Shown here one piece after another: positions 13,901 through 23,985 of a stretch of DNA of 64,000 bases. The stretch spans positions 53,109,946 through 53,173,945 of the forward strand of contig CM063110.1 of the NCBI GenBank assembly GCA_031841125.1. Direction: 5' to 3'. The notes under the pieces are model-generated. The model had not been told where the DNA came from, searched no databases, and saw only the letters and a list, made by a program, of their open reading frames with translations. Position numbers and translations under genes: made by a program. Within the stretch, counting starts at the first letter, position 1, and each line of letters starts with the position of its first letter. The DNA comes from Acanthococcus lagerstroemiae (lineage: Eukaryota > Arthropoda > Insecta > Hemiptera > Eriococcidae).

Positions 13901-15184
13901 AAGAGGCGAGCGCGTTTGATACAGTTTTGTGTGAGTACGTATAACTTAGTTATAGGAAATACTCAATTTAAGAATCGCTGTAGAAGAAGGTATATACATG
14001 GTAGAGTCCAGGTAACAATTTTCACACAGGTATGAATGTATCAAAAACAAAATTAATGGCAAGGCAAAACACTGCAGTTGAAATTTTGGTGGACGATCTG
14101 AATATAGAGAGGGTGGAGGAATACAAATATTTAAGCCGAAAAATGTCTTTTGATAATAATATCAAGAAAGAACTGGATGTACGATTAACTAACTCATGGA
14201 GAGTCCTTTGGGCGCACAAGATCATTCTGAAGGGTAAAAGCAGTTTGCAAACCAAGCTCCATATCCTGGAAAACTGTACTTTTCCAATACTATCGTATGG
14301 AGCTCAAACCTGGGCACTAACCAAGGTGCAAAAAGCTAGATTCCAAAAAGTGCAATATGCTATGCTTAGAAGCATTTTGGGTACTAAACTAAAAGACAAA
14401 GTAAGTAATCAAAAAATACAGGCTACCACAAACACTAAGAATTTGGGATATGTGATTAAAAAATAAAAATATGTAGGGCATATTGCAAGAGGAGTGGGAA
14501 TAGATGGAATCTAGCTGCCACGGTGTGAGCTCCGTACAATGGTAGAAGGAAAAGAGGTAGGCCATTGACTAGATAGTTTGACGAAATTGTAGGGTTTGTA
14601 GGGCAACACTGGGTCAGTACAGCAAGGAATAGAAAAGCATGGACCAGGCTGACGGAAACTTATGCCCAGCGGTGGGCGAGGTAGGGACTCATGCACCTAA
14701 CCCAAGGTTGTAGTAAATGAATGTATAAAAATACTGGACCGCCATTGTGATTCCCAAGTTAGTGAACGCACTCACCTCGTCTTCGTTCGCGAACGGGTGA
14801 TCAAAGATGTTCGGACTAGTTGGGAATCAAAATGGCGGTCCATTGTACCCGCGTGTGAAACTATATAGCACCTTACCAAAAAATGTTTCCTCAGCAGTGA
14901 CTATGTTCGTAGTGTTCGCCGTGTTGAAGACCTGTCTTCTAATTATTAGTCGGCGAACTCGAGCGCACACAAAAGAAAATACATACTAACGATTATTTGT
15001 TCGGTGTTTCCACAGACTAACAGACCCATCGTTGAACTCAGAAGGTGGATCTGCATTTCTGACACCCTGCCCAAATAACAAAGCGGCTACCATCAATTTG
15101 GTGTTGAATGCGAAGAACTCGAATGACAAAAATTCGACGATCGACAACAAAACGCTGCAGAAAGTGAAGAAGACGTACATTTGA
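888..15184 (+). CDS. Sema1a: Semaphorin-1A, 3' part (PSI domain to C-terminus), five exons
   Basis: Join 888..1033, 1229..1282, 5654..5710, 8064..8244, 15016..15184; TGA at 15182-15184. These encode about 201 residues. Seen: a PSI core (ELQDPYCLWNTREREC), a short acidic and Cys-rich stretch (CPTCTECNVIELC), a transmembrane helix (about LLIGSCVVVTLIVGFAAGYL) followed by basic CSRHFR, then a tail with HQLNR, NNKAATINLVLN and the terminal KVKKTYI. The order PSI-TM-short tail and these tail motifs are those of insect Semaphorin-1A, a transmembrane axon-guidance ligand and receptor acting through plexin A. All junctions are GT-AG and all phases join (three phase-1 junctions, then phase 2). The sema domain is missing because it lies upstream of base 1; the exon before 888 must end in phase 2, and none was found in 1..887. 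Introns are 195, 4371, 2353 and 6771 bp, the larger ones full of repeats. An additional small exon in a long intron cannot be excluded. Confidence 0.93.
1229..1282 (+). CDS. Sema1a: Sema1a exon: acidic linker
   Basis: A 54-bp exon between GTTTTCAG and GTAAGT, phase 1 at both ends. It encodes ESIDTNELSSRNEENVDI, a polar, acidic linker after the PSI domain. It is assigned by its strong splice sites and its symmetric phase with both neighbours. The sequence itself is not conserved enough to prove identity. Confidence 0.8.
1888..1921. repeat. CT / CTTT microsatellite
   Basis: A short run of CT dinucleotides passing into CTTT tetranucleotides inside Sema1a intron 2 (numbered from the PSI exon). 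Confidence 0.85.
3258..3570. mobile_element. Candidate pogo-like MITE, about 313 bp
   Basis: The left end CAGTTGAACTTCTATAACTC and the reverse complement of the right end (TAGTCGAACTTCTTTCACTC) match at about 17 of 22 positions over the full terminal repeat. A TA precedes the left end. Length and end type resemble the pogo-like element at 49725, but the right TA flank is not clear. Confidence 0.4.
3825..4260. repeat. Degenerate GTTAAGACT minisatellite, copy 1
   Basis: About 430 bp made of irregular variants of ACTYGTTAAGACTT at 15-25 base spacing (for example TTAAGACTTATTG, GTTAGACTCGG). No two units are identical. The same word array recurs at 7110-7740 and at 54690-54985. Confidence 0.6.
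4840..5065 (+). repeat. tRNA-derived SINE, about 225 bp
   Basis: It opens with a tRNA-like head: A box around GGTTAGCAGGGTGGATAGC and B box GTGTTCAAGCCC about 45 bases later. A non-tRNA body follows with the tail CGAAAGGGCGGATTCC and GGGTTGAGAGCAAA. The tail motif recurs at 58943-58975, and a more diverged form at 8858-8885. It sits in a Sema1a intron. A cluster-II tRNA origin is possible, but the source tRNA cannot be named. Confidence 0.6.
5654..5710 (+). CDS. Sema1a: Sema1a exon: juxtamembrane cysteine cluster
   Basis: A 57-bp exon with acceptor TTTTGTTGCAG and donor GTGAGT, phase 1 at both ends. It encodes LSTCPTCTECNVIELCAR, four Cys in 14 residues just outside the membrane. With symmetric phase it could be skipped without a frameshift. 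Confidence 0.85.
7110..7740. repeat. Degenerate GACTCGTTAAG minisatellite, copy 2
   Basis: Repeated variants of GACTCGTTA/GACTCGTTCAGGCTT (near 7124, 7183, 7204, 7575, 7615, 7665, 7693) in the Sema1a intron before the TM exon. No reading frame has meaning; the open frame at 7540-7746 is made of this repeat. Confidence 0.55.
8064..8244 (+). CDS. Sema1a: Sema1a exon: transmembrane helix and membrane-proximal tail
   Basis: Acceptor TTCGGTTTACAG, donor GTAAGT; enters in phase 1, leaves in phase 2. It encodes ESHRDKIAVIYITDTMG, then about 22 hydrophobic residues, the stop-transfer CSRHFR, and DPYSNVSLHPNHQLNR. Semaphorin-1A has the same arrangement with HQLNR in its tail. Confidence 0.93.
8309..8341. 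repeat. GAT microsatellite
   Basis: About ten GAT/TGA trinucleotides shortly after the TM exon donor. Likely polymorphic. Confidence 0.9.
9731..9911. repeat. 30-bp minisatellite, six units
   Basis: Unit consensus GTTACTTTTCACTTGTAGTA plus TGACTGAAAA; starts at 9731, 9761, 9791, 9821, 9851 and 9880 (units of 30, 30, 30, 30, 29 and 32 bp). Each unit contains CTTTTCA and TGAAAAG, so neighbouring units can pair. It lies directly beside a MITE at 9967. Confidence 0.9.
9967..10200. mobile_element. MITE family A, copy 1
   Basis: Ends are imperfect inverted repeats (AGGAAGAAAGGAACCTGTGC left; GCACACAGGTCCCTTCCTTC right). The body, including CACTCAACTTTGAAGACTTA and GCGGCCAAAAATTAGTCAAA, recurs at 50081-50324. 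No coding capacity. Confidence 0.75.
10239..10350. repeat. Short hairpin element (AAGTGAGC ends), copy 1
   Basis: ATAAAAAGTGAGCTCATTTT at the left and AAGCTCACTTTCAATACTTG at the right form inverted ends around about 75 bp. A related hairpin with different inner sequence is at 10827-10922. Confidence 0.55.
10827..10922. repeat. Short hairpin element (AAGTGAGC ends), copy 2
   Basis: CAAGTATAGAAAGTGAGCAT and GAATGCTCACTTTCAATTCT form inverted ends. The outer arms match copy 1 and the loop differs. Confidence 0.55.
11785..12030. repeat. G/C-tract-ended repeat (GACGTAC ... GGGGG)
   Basis: It starts near GAGACGTATGGAAGA with a 13-base G run, has an internal segment with CAACTCAAGATTTCCAAGTA, and ends with CGGTACGTCC. 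The same elements (GGGACGTAC or GGTACATCCC ends, G/C runs, CAACTCAA... AAGTATCAAAGCAAAA interior) occur at about 26655-26970 and 32195-33145. Confidence 0.5.
12636..13300. mobile_element. MITE inside the LINE
   Basis: GTAATGTCTGCTACCATGAC at the left and GTCATGGTGGCAGACATTAC at the right are near-perfect inverted repeats about 660 bp apart. Several interior copies of TGACAC/GTGTCA words occur (for example GTGTCACAGTGGCAAC). No ORF. Confidence 0.65.
13302..13598 (-). repeat. Interspersed repeat family B, copy 1 (reverse)
   Basis: Reverse complement of 60568-60866 over almost its full length, with landmarks TGTCGCGCAGGAATAGCT and GATCAGTAGTATCATCTTGA. A third, more diverged copy is at 59862-60120. 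Non-coding. Confidence 0.8.
14735..14842. repeat. Foldback hairpin 1
   Basis: TGGACCGCCATTGTGATTCC and GGAATCAAAATGGCGGTCCA pair over 22 bp with one mismatch around a 64-base loop. It belongs by architecture with the hairpins at 16.9, 17.1, 30.6 and 47.5 kb. Confidence 0.7.
15016..15184 (+). CDS. Sema1a: Sema1a terminal coding exon
   Basis: Acceptor GTTTCCACAG, then LTDPSLNSEGG, PCPNNKAATINLVLN, and NKTLQKVKKTYI followed by TGA. The first base completes the split Arg codon of HQLNR. NNKAA.INLVLN and KVKKTYI are the most conserved blocks of the insect Sema1a cytoplasmic tail. Confidence 0.95.
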
Positions 15185-16480
15185 GACGCGGTTGTGCTTT
15201 GGTCAACTGACACACATTCCTGAGTCCGCCGGCTGTGCCTTTCGGCGGATGGATGTAAAATGGGTAATAGATTTTATATATGGTTTTCATGACGACGATC
15301 CTCGAGATTGTAGATCGAATTTTGACCTGGACTCGAGATGATCTAAAAAGTAGAGTATCGTAGTTGAGACAACGTAGCTCGTAAGTGGAGAGCAGTCTCG
15401 TATGAATCGTGCAATATTCTCTTTGAGTAACTTAGTTCGTACATTCGCGGTATTTACTATTCGTTTTATTTTGTTTTTAAATTATTTGTAAACGGTCGCA
15501 TTCGAACTTTTTCACCATTTTTATTCACATGAATCACTCTTTTTAAAGCTGCGTTATTAATTTATTTTTTAATCGTTTCACGTTCTCTGTTTGTGATTCG
15601 AGTGAGGGGAAAAAACAATATTTAAACTCTTGTTCCACGTTTTCAGTTTTACTCGTCCTCGTTTTTATGACGAAACAGCAAAGTTTTAAAACATTGAATT
15701 ACTTTTTTTTTTTTCAATGTTTACTTGTTTGTTATGTTTTTGTATATTTTATTTTGTAACGCGAGTCATAATTTAATGTTCGTATTATTATTAGTATTTT
15801 CATGTGTCTGTCTTTGTAAATAGTTTTTGAAAAGTTTTGCAGTGCGGGATCGCAATTAAAACTTTTACGACTGAATTTCGAGCGAAGTATTATCGTTAAT
15901 TCGCTGTATTATAGTTTTAGGTTTTTTTGTGCGTTTTTCGTCGTTTGTGCTCGTTTCTGTCGTCTGTCTAACGATGTGAGCCCATGGTATGGTGCGTCTC
16001 TCGAAGCGCAAAAAATTTCGCACAAATGATCGAATGTTCGCCGCCGGTCGATGACGAACGAATCGTTGCATTGTTACCCACCTTTTATAATATTTTATTT
16101 TATTGTAACGACGGCGACCCGAAATTGGAGTTGTACAGCAGGGTGCGATTTTTTTTTGTAAATTTATATTGTAACGAAGGACATAGTTGTCGAGTGAGAT
16201 TGTATTGTTTTCGTGTGTCGAAGCCGGGTCACTGTTCGAACGAAGCCGGTGAATTTTATATCCGATTGAGTCGGAGTTGAAGTTGTGAAACGTCCTTTAT
16301 GTTAAGATGTATTACGTATAGCGAACAATTTGTTACCTGCATTTTACACAGTGCTCGGAGGAGCATTGTTTTTTTGTATTTCTGTAAATGTCGACTAGTG
16401 AGATCCGGGTGCGTGTGAAAGAGTAGGCGGCTGTAATTGCGAGTGTTAAGTCGGTGGCTCTTCATGATGGTGTTGAGTTG
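15185..16480 (+). other. Probable Sema1a 3' UTR
   Basis: About 1.3 kb after the stop is T-rich and CpG-containing, with no recognised repeat and no credible ORF, unlike the repeat-packed DNA around it. An ATTAAA occurs near 15855. The end of the transcript cannot be fixed. T-rich, repeat-poor sequence resumes at 20.1-20.9 kb and could be a distal part of the same UTR. Confidence 0.45.
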
Positions 16481-16907
16481 GAAATGAGGTTGCGTCGATG
16501 ATACATTTTGTTTGAGTATCCGGGAATGTTCGAGAATTCATTGAAGCATTTTGAGCTTCGGCCTTCTGTAGGTTCGAGAATACTTGTGAGAGTACACGAT
16601 AGAGGGTGGTTGGGAAGACCCCCTCCAAAAAGCTAGTTGGCGAAATTGAAAGTCTTTTTCCGTATCGATCCATAGATGGCAAAATTGATAAGACTGTTTT
16701 CTCCTTTCTTTCTTTCACTCGTCCACTTCCAAAATGTTGCAGTTGGCAAATTTGAAATTTTGTGGTCGACAAAACTGAAGGAGTTTCTTTCTTTGGAAAT
16801 TGTTTCTAGTGGAATAGGATGTGTTTTGAGCCAAACTTCGCAGTGGTTGGCTCGGTATCTCAGGCCATCTTATTTAAACGACACAACGGTAGAGCACCTG
16901 GAAACTA

Positions 16908-17068
16908 GAGCCCTATAAACACAAGTACTCGCATACGCTATTTGGAGCCCATCGTGCCCGTGAATGCCGAATCCGACTATGCGGAGCGTACCGCGTAGTC
17001 GGTTCGGCATCGACGGGCACGATGGGCTCCAGAATGGCGTATGCGAGTGCTTATCTTTATAGGTGGCT
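16908..17068. mobile_element. Foldback hairpin 2
   Basis: A long imperfect palindrome: AGTACTCGCATACGC...GAGCCCATCGTGCCCG... pairs with ...CGGGCACGATGGGCTC...GCGTATGCGAGTGCT. Near the centre is the core CCGACTATGCGGAGCGTACC. Stems reach about 70 bp. It is immediately followed by hairpin 3. Confidence 0.85.
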
Positions 17069-17070
17069 TT

Positions 17071-17236
17071 ACTGGAAACAACCGAGTATGGACATCCGCC
17101 ATCTTGAGTCCAACCGCGCCCTTTTATGCTGAATCCGACTATGCGGAGTTAGCGGAGCGTACCGGGTAGTCAATTCGTCATCGGCGGGCGCGGTGGGACT
17201 CAAGATGGCGGATTTCCATACTCGGTTGTTTCCAGG
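17071..17236. mobile_element. Foldback hairpin 3
   Basis: CTGGAAACAACCGAGTATGG at the left and CCATACTCGGTTGTTTCCAG at the right are perfect complements, and inner arms (CCGCCATCTTGAGTCC / GGACTCAAGATGGCGG-like) continue the stem. The core CCGACTATGCGG... is shared with hairpin 2 while the outer stem sequence is different. Confidence 0.88.
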
Positions 17237-17839
17237 TGCTCGAACAATGGGTGAGTCCTCTGTAGCACTACACTTTGACACAGGCTTTACGGAAAGGATA
17301 CAGTTTGACCTTTTTTTCTCATTTAGCAGGGGTTTGAGAAAAGTAGGGGTGTAAATTTAGCGTGTCGTCGCTTCCTTCTCATCACTAGGGATTCCAGAAA
17401 CATGCTTGGAAAAGAGATCTTATGCTTTCATTTTCGTCAAACATACTAAAATATTTCCTAAAAATCCTGAAATATGCCGATGTATTCCATTTCAAAATAG
17501 CAGTATGGGTATCATTAAAAAAAAAAAATTATTGAAAGATGACAGATGAAAATCACTAGATCAGAAGGTCGCTGATCCGAAATCTGTCCAAATGGGAATA
17601 GAAGAATAAAGTATGTTGATTTGCAAAAGAAAAAGGAAAAAGGTCCTAAAGTAATCGTGCAAAAAGTTTTTTTTTTTTTTGCAGGCGAACACTATACATT
17701 TGACTTTGTTCTAAATAGGCGGAAAAAATTTCTTGGTTTGTAAAAAAGTTGCAGTTGTTGCAGCTTTACCTTCCTAAAAGACAAAAATAGGTAACATTGA
17801 AAAAATTGAAAATATTCCGCAAAAATGATGGAAACTGGC

Positions 17840-19344
17840 CAAAGTCACCCGCTTCACTTTCCCCCCCCAGTTTTTTACTAATTGCTACGTCACTTTGTCA
17901 GTCAATACAGAATAGTTTACTTTTATTATTATCGTGATCAAATTCGGCGTGTAATGATACCAAACACATTCAGTTTCTTTCAATTTTCATTCATTATCTG
18001 AAACCATTTTTGAAATGCAACTTTGATAGGCTTCTTGAAGCTCTGCACAAGCGGTCTGATAACGTTGTCTAGAAACAGCGGAATTAGAGTTGGTTTTACA
18101 CGATAGCAGCACATGCTACATTACAGCGAGTCACCTGTCAGTGTAGCCACATGTCCCATTTTTTCCCTCGCGCTCCTATGAGTAAGGAAAACATACGTGT
18201 GCCAAGTCACCCCGTGATTGCGAAGTCATGTGTTACGGTAGCAACTTATGTGAGCGTAAATAACCGAATTAGCTGACAATTATCAATCTAATTCTACAAA
18301 TTCTTTCCCTTGTATAATTTTTGTAAGTGGGGACGGGGGGGGGGGGTTAAAAATTTGGGGAAGATTAATCCCCCAAGCTCTCTACTATTTACGCCAATGG
18401 TAACATCATTTTTTTAAATCACATGAGGGATTCGGATTTCCCATTGCTCAATGCTCATTGGCCATATCTCGAGATTTTTAATTTTGAGTTTTAATCAAAT
18501 AATGAATATAATGATACAACAAGAATAAGCTGCAGTAGGTTAGCTGAAATTCAATTCGGAAATATTGTAGAACAGTAGAACTTCACCGATAAGAAAATAA
18601 TGTGATTTTTGAGTCCTATAGTCGATTTCATATTGAATTGACTATAGTGTCGAGTAAAATTGCCGACCTATTGTGATAAAATATAAAAGTCCGATAGCGA
18701 AGCGCTTAAAAGCTCACGATGAGAACAAAAAGCCAAAGCTAAGCTGATGAACTATTCTGAAAAACTGTTAAGCTGAAGCCAAAGTTTGGGCGCATCGAGA
18801 TCCACTTTTCACCTCTGGCCCATAACATGCTGTAACCTTTTCCCTCCCCCCCCCCCACTTAAAAATCATACGAGGGAAAGAATTTGTAGAATTACATTGA
18901 TAATTTATTGTCAGCCAGTTCGGCTATTTACGCTCACATAAGTTGCTACCGTAACACATGACTTCACAATCACGGGGTGACTTGGCATACGTATGCTTTC
19001 CTTACTCCTAGGAGCGCGAGGGGGAAAATGAGACGTGTGGCTACACTGGCAGGTGACTCGCTGTAATGTAGCATGTGCAGCTATCGTGTAAAACCAACTC
19101 TAATTCCGCTGTTTCTGGAAAGCGTTATCAGGCCGCTTGGGCGGAGCTTCAAGAAGCCTATCAAAGTTACATTCCAAAAATGGTTTCAGATAATGAATTA
19201 AAACTGAAAGAAACTGAATGTGTTTGGTATCATGACACGCAGAATTTGATTACAATAATAATAAAAGTAAACTATTCTGTATTGTTTGGCATAGTGATGT
19301 AGCAATTGGTAAGAAACTGGGAAAAAAGTGAAGGGGTGACTTTG
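17840..19344. mobile_element. Element with about 500-bp terminal inverted repeats
   Basis: 17840..18350 is the reverse complement of 18836..19344 with scattered differences. Shared landmarks are CAAAGTCACCC / GGGGTGACTTTG at the tips, GGTTTTACACGATAGC / GCTATCGTGTAAAACC, and TTGCTACCGTAACACATG. The roughly 485-bp middle has no ORF. Non-autonomous; superfamily unclear. The open frame at 19075-19302 is part of the right arm. Confidence 0.85.
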
Positions 19345-19560
19345 TACCCAATAATTGTTTATTTGCTCTTCGAACCAATAAGTGATTAGTTTTGATGCTG
19401 CGTCTCAGAACATTTATATTCGTGTATTAGGGTCTCGGCCTTTGAAAGGAAAGGTTTCTCATTCGCTTTTTCTTATTATTTTTGGATTGAAAAAGAGTAC
19501 AGTTCTCATAGTATACTTTTTTTTTTCTTTCTTTTCGCTTGCATACATCAGTATAGTAAA

Positions 19561-19846
19561 TTGGGGTTACTTGGCACTTTCAGTCAGTAACACTACATTT
19601 ACAATCTTTTCCCTTGTTCATGCGTGAACTTGTGTAATGTCATCCCGTCGCGGTACCACTTGGCACAATTATTTCATGATTTTGTGGGAAAATTGTTGGC
19701 TGGGTTTGTCACAAGCTTTTGGGGAATGTATTCCACAATGCCCCATCAAAATTACAAAAAATATATGGGTTCTCTAACCCAGTTTTTACGGTCTGTAAAG
19801 CGTGTCAAACTTGAAAATATAGAAAAAAGTGAGCAAAGTCACCCCG
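19561..19846. repeat. Related small element (GGGGTTACTTGGCAC ends)
   Basis: TTGGGGTTACTTGGCACTTT left and GAGCAAAGTCACCCCGTGCT right are imperfect inverted ends like the tips of the 17840 element. About 285 bp, non-coding. Confidence 0.4.
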
Positions 19847-20099
19847 TGCTACAGTAATACATAAATGATACAGTTACTTTGGTGATCAGGAGCCGGGAAT
19901 TCATGCTACATTACGAGGTTGCCAACACTATTTTAAGCGTGTCACGTTGCAAACTTTTGTTGGTGAAAAAGTCGACTCCTTTGTTTCGCTTTTTCGTCAG
20001 TTGGAAGAAATGTTCTCAGTTGGCGAACTTCGTGTGCTTTCTTCTGCAACTCGATATTGCGAAGATACTTCCTGACCTGCTAATATCGCTACTAGCTGG

Positions 20100-23000
20100 G
20101 GGACTATTAATGAGCTTTGCTGTATCACCTTGCACTTGCTGCCTACAGACGATATACTGGAAGTAATCATGTACTTCAAAATAATGTTTGTGTTGAATGA
20201 AAAAGGTAACACCGGTACCCCTATTCAATCTATTTACATGTTATTTCGATTGTTTGAGTGTATTATTGTAAAAAGTTTGTATTTTTGTATCGTATCGTTC
20301 TATATAGACATTTTTTTACGTAAACCTTTTTTTATACCTTGTGTACAACATTTTTATATTCGAATTTGTAATGTATTGTTTTCTTTTATTTTGTGAAATG
20401 GCCTACCGTCTTTCGTTTTTACGAATCACCGTTCTGTATATTCAATGTTTGTTTTCAAAGTACTAGATTAAGAGGGGGGAGGGGGTTATTCCAATTTTTA
20501 TTTTTCAGATTTTGAAATATGTCGCGATTTTTCGTTGTATTCCATTTTCTTAACTTTGCATTTAATTATTCATGACAAGTGCCGTCTTACAAGTTTTCGA
20601 ATGGTGAAATATTATATAATGCACCGTGCCAAAGTTTGGTATATCGAACGCATTAATTCTCGTTTAAGTTTTCGTTCGTATCCATGACTATTTTGATATT
20701 CACTTAAGTCGTTCGAAGATTACCTTTTCTTACTACATTCCGAAATTAATCAAAATATTTACAAAATAACGGACACCGATCGTTAATTCAGATTTAAACG
20801 GGTGGTTTTTTGAACGACGAATCTCAGAGCTTCTGATCATGTTATTGTTAAACGGAATGCACTTGTATAAATGTATAAGATATTTTAACGTACGATATTA
20901 TGACGAATACCTAATGCATATATTGGCCTGCCCAAGTAGTCTTCACCAAGCAGATGAAGAAGAAACTAGTTTAAAAAAGGACGCATCAATTTTCCCCATT
21001 GAAATGTACGCAAATTAAAAATTTTTTGATTAATTATGCATGGGACGCAGTGAAATGATATTTGGCATATGGGCTCAAAGACCACCAAGTTTTGATTTAA
21101 AAATATTGCTCTGATAATACAATATTTAATTTTGATAAATTTGGTGATCGAATGTGAAACAGGAAATTAACATTGAAAATTCGAACTCCAAATACACTGA
21201 AAACGGAATTCTGTATTATCTGAGCAATGACTTTTGATCAAAGCTTAGTGATCTCTGAATCTACGTGCCAGATTTTATTTGCCTACCTTCAATGGAGAAT
21301 TAATTCGAAAATTCGCGTAGTCCCTTTTTCAATACACTAGCGCTCCTAGTAGGACTCGGACGGGCCATTAAGCAAAATATCGAATGGCAATGGAGATCTC
21401 ATTACACCTGCCGGGCAGATGAGTTAAGGAATATGATCTTTTGGCGAACTCTTTTTTCCTATTGTAATTTTTACTTTTAATAGTTAAAATGTTATATCAA
21501 TTTTATCACTTCTTTTTTGTCTCCCGAGAATACGCGAATAATTAGTCTAAATTCATCTGTACTGATGTATAGCCTATTTTTAAGAGTAAATGATGCGGAT
21601 TTACGTTTGTATGCCACTGTTATATTATTGCGTATTTTTATTGTTGAAGATATTATAGAAATTTCAAATGACTGTAGAAAGAAAAATTAAACGTTTTCGT
21701 CCGGACGTTGTTGGATTTGGTTTTGTGTATGACTCAGACCTTTCGACTGATGTAACGCAAGGAAGGGCGGAGTGATGGAGGGGGCTTGAACTCCCTGAAA
21801 GCATTTGGATAGCTCTATACACGGGCACCAGTAATGTTTCAAAATTTCTCATTTTCCTGGGCGAAGTGAAGAAACGTGAATAATTTTGGACTAGAAATAG
21901 ATAGAGCAACGCGGATTGGAATTTTGGATGATGGAGACAATTCCGAATGAGACTTGTCTGTTCACCCCCCCCCCCCTCCCCCCCAAAAAACCTACAAAAA
22001 ACACATCTATCTCAAGAACTGTCAGAGGTAGAGAGGTAGAGTAAAACGGAGAAAATTGTGCTTCGCCCTAGGGAGGTTGAGACTTTTAATTACCTTCATT
22101 TTGTTAGAAATGATCTGTAACCGAAATTTCAAACCGTTTTGCTGTAGCTGTCTCCAGTCAAGAGTTCCGCGCGTTTTACCAGTTCCCCCCCCCCCCAGAA
22201 AAATTAGAAATTTCGAAAACGCATATTGGTGTTTAACTGTTCAAAATGAGAAAAATCTTAGTTCTTCTAAAAATGTCTTGACCCTTCATACTAACAATAC
22301 GCAACCCAACTAACAGTCTGAAATTGGAAAAATAATCTTCAGAACATACATTGCCTTCAATGTACACAGGTATGCAATTCTATTAACATCGCCAAATAAA
22401 AATATCAGGAACCTACGACCTCTTCACCACTTATATTCTCCTAATGAAAACACCAATTTTGCATCCATTTTGTAAGTTACTACTGAACTCTCTAAGCAGT
22501 GGGCGTGGTCTAAATTTTTAGCCACGCCCTTAGTCTTGAAGACTGTATTTAAAATATTAGGAACATAGTACCTCTACACAGCTCCTATTCTCCTAATGAA
22601 ACTAGTGTTATTTCAGAGTGTATATCCGCAAATTGGCAGATTTTGACGTGTTAATTGGGTTGCATATTTTCTTTTTGTAGGAACTCGAATTCCTTTGACA
22701 TGTTTAGCAGGATGCATAGTCGAATTTTGAAGGAACCCGTATAAATTGCTTTCATTAAATGGTAGTAATTGCTGCTCTGTTGTTTACAAAAGACCATGAA
22801 ACTCCAGTAAAATTGTTTATTATGCTGGAAAAACATTATTTTCTTTGAGTAAGTATTGAATTAAAGTAACAAAATTCAAATTTTAATAGTATTTAATAAT
22901 TTTCTTAATCAAAATCACATGATCTAATAATTTCGAAAAATTAAGGAAAGTGTAGGTATTTAAAAAGTACTCTACATAAGAACTAACAGAATAATCCAAT

Positions 23001-23860
23001 ATCAAGTAATCCGTGTACATTGGTAACATGGTAACAAAGGGTAACAACACAGATGTCATTGCAATAACAGTTTGAGTGACAGTGTAAATCTAAATGTAAC
23101 GCAAATGTAACTCAAAAATTTTTTCTTTGACTAGCAAGAAGACATATCTACGTCAGAAGATCGCCTTGAAGTCGCGTTGGAGTCCAATTATCCAGTTACC
23201 GTCCTTCTGCAGACATTAAACCATCATTCAGACTCTGCACAAGGGTATCACACTGTAGGGCTAGCATCTTTAAAGTATGTATCTTGGACTATATATAGAT
23301 ATAGTCAAAGGTTTATAATGGGTTAATTCAAATTTTGCCTTTTTAAGTTGTTTCCTTAATTCAAGTTTTGTTTTCTTTTTTACTAAATATTACAAAAATA
23401 ATCCTTGTTACAGGACAGCATATGGAAATCTGAATTATTTCACCACGCACACTGAAATTATACAAAAATAAATCTAACTCGGAACTTGGAAGTCGGAACA
23501 TTGGAATTTAAACCTAAATATAGAGAGCGCTCTTGTGCGACTGATAACAAGATGAAACTGGGATCATGATCATGGAGAAGGAAATACCATTGAAAACCTA
23601 CTGTGTATATTCAGAAGCTAGTAACACATCACCCGAGTAATTTTCCGATTAGATTTGTTTGTTTCATCGTTCTGAAGATTTTCGTGTACTTACACACCAA
23701 ATTTTAATTCTCGACAACCACTCCTGAATTAACTACAATCTTTCAAAAATTATTTGCCTCATTAAACAGCATGTAAAGAAGAACCAAGATCCAAGATGCC
23801 GGTTTTGTTAGTTACGTATTCCGCCGTCAGATGTCAGCTACTTTGAGTTTAAATCTCAAT
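20100..23860. other. Intergenic stretch, mostly unassigned
   Basis: 20.1-20.9 kb is T-rich and UTR-like. 21.77-22.25 kb contains C tracts and inverted similarity (AAATTTCTCATTTTCC against AAATTAGAAATTTCG). A small inverted repeat GTGGGCGTGG/CCACGCCC is at 22500-22530. Around 23.0-23.9 kb an LTR of the Gypsy element may begin but its ends are not evident. No supported gene. Confidence 0.4.
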
Positions 23861-23985
23861 TTCTCATAAAATCCGGTAGATGTCACTTATTTTACTGTTG
23901 AATCGTGCAGAGTCTATACCCTTGCGCCTGCAGAGTCGGAATTCATTATCAATGTTCTGTTTGTTCCATTTGGTTCCATTACTGA

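Larger units (their letters stand above)
12257..14720 (+). pseudogene. RTE-type LINE, internally deleted and interrupted
   Basis: Three broken pieces of one non-LTR element. Piece 1, 12276-12600: AP-type endonuclease start (VKIEAWNMRNFNGVGKL, GISEIRW). Piece 2, 13690-14020: IIMGDWNARVG and, after a frameshift, NLVIGNTQFKNRCRRRY-like sequence. Piece 3, 14032-14720: C-terminal part after the reverse transcriptase (MNVSKTKLMA, YKYLSRKMS, LSYGAQTWALTK), then a GRPLTRW-type tail. The catalytic RT core is missing. Insertions at about 12600-13690 split pieces 1 and 2. This endonuclease/RT family without RNase H is often mislabelled craniofacial development protein 2-like. It lies in the last Sema1a intron. 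Confidence 0.8.
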
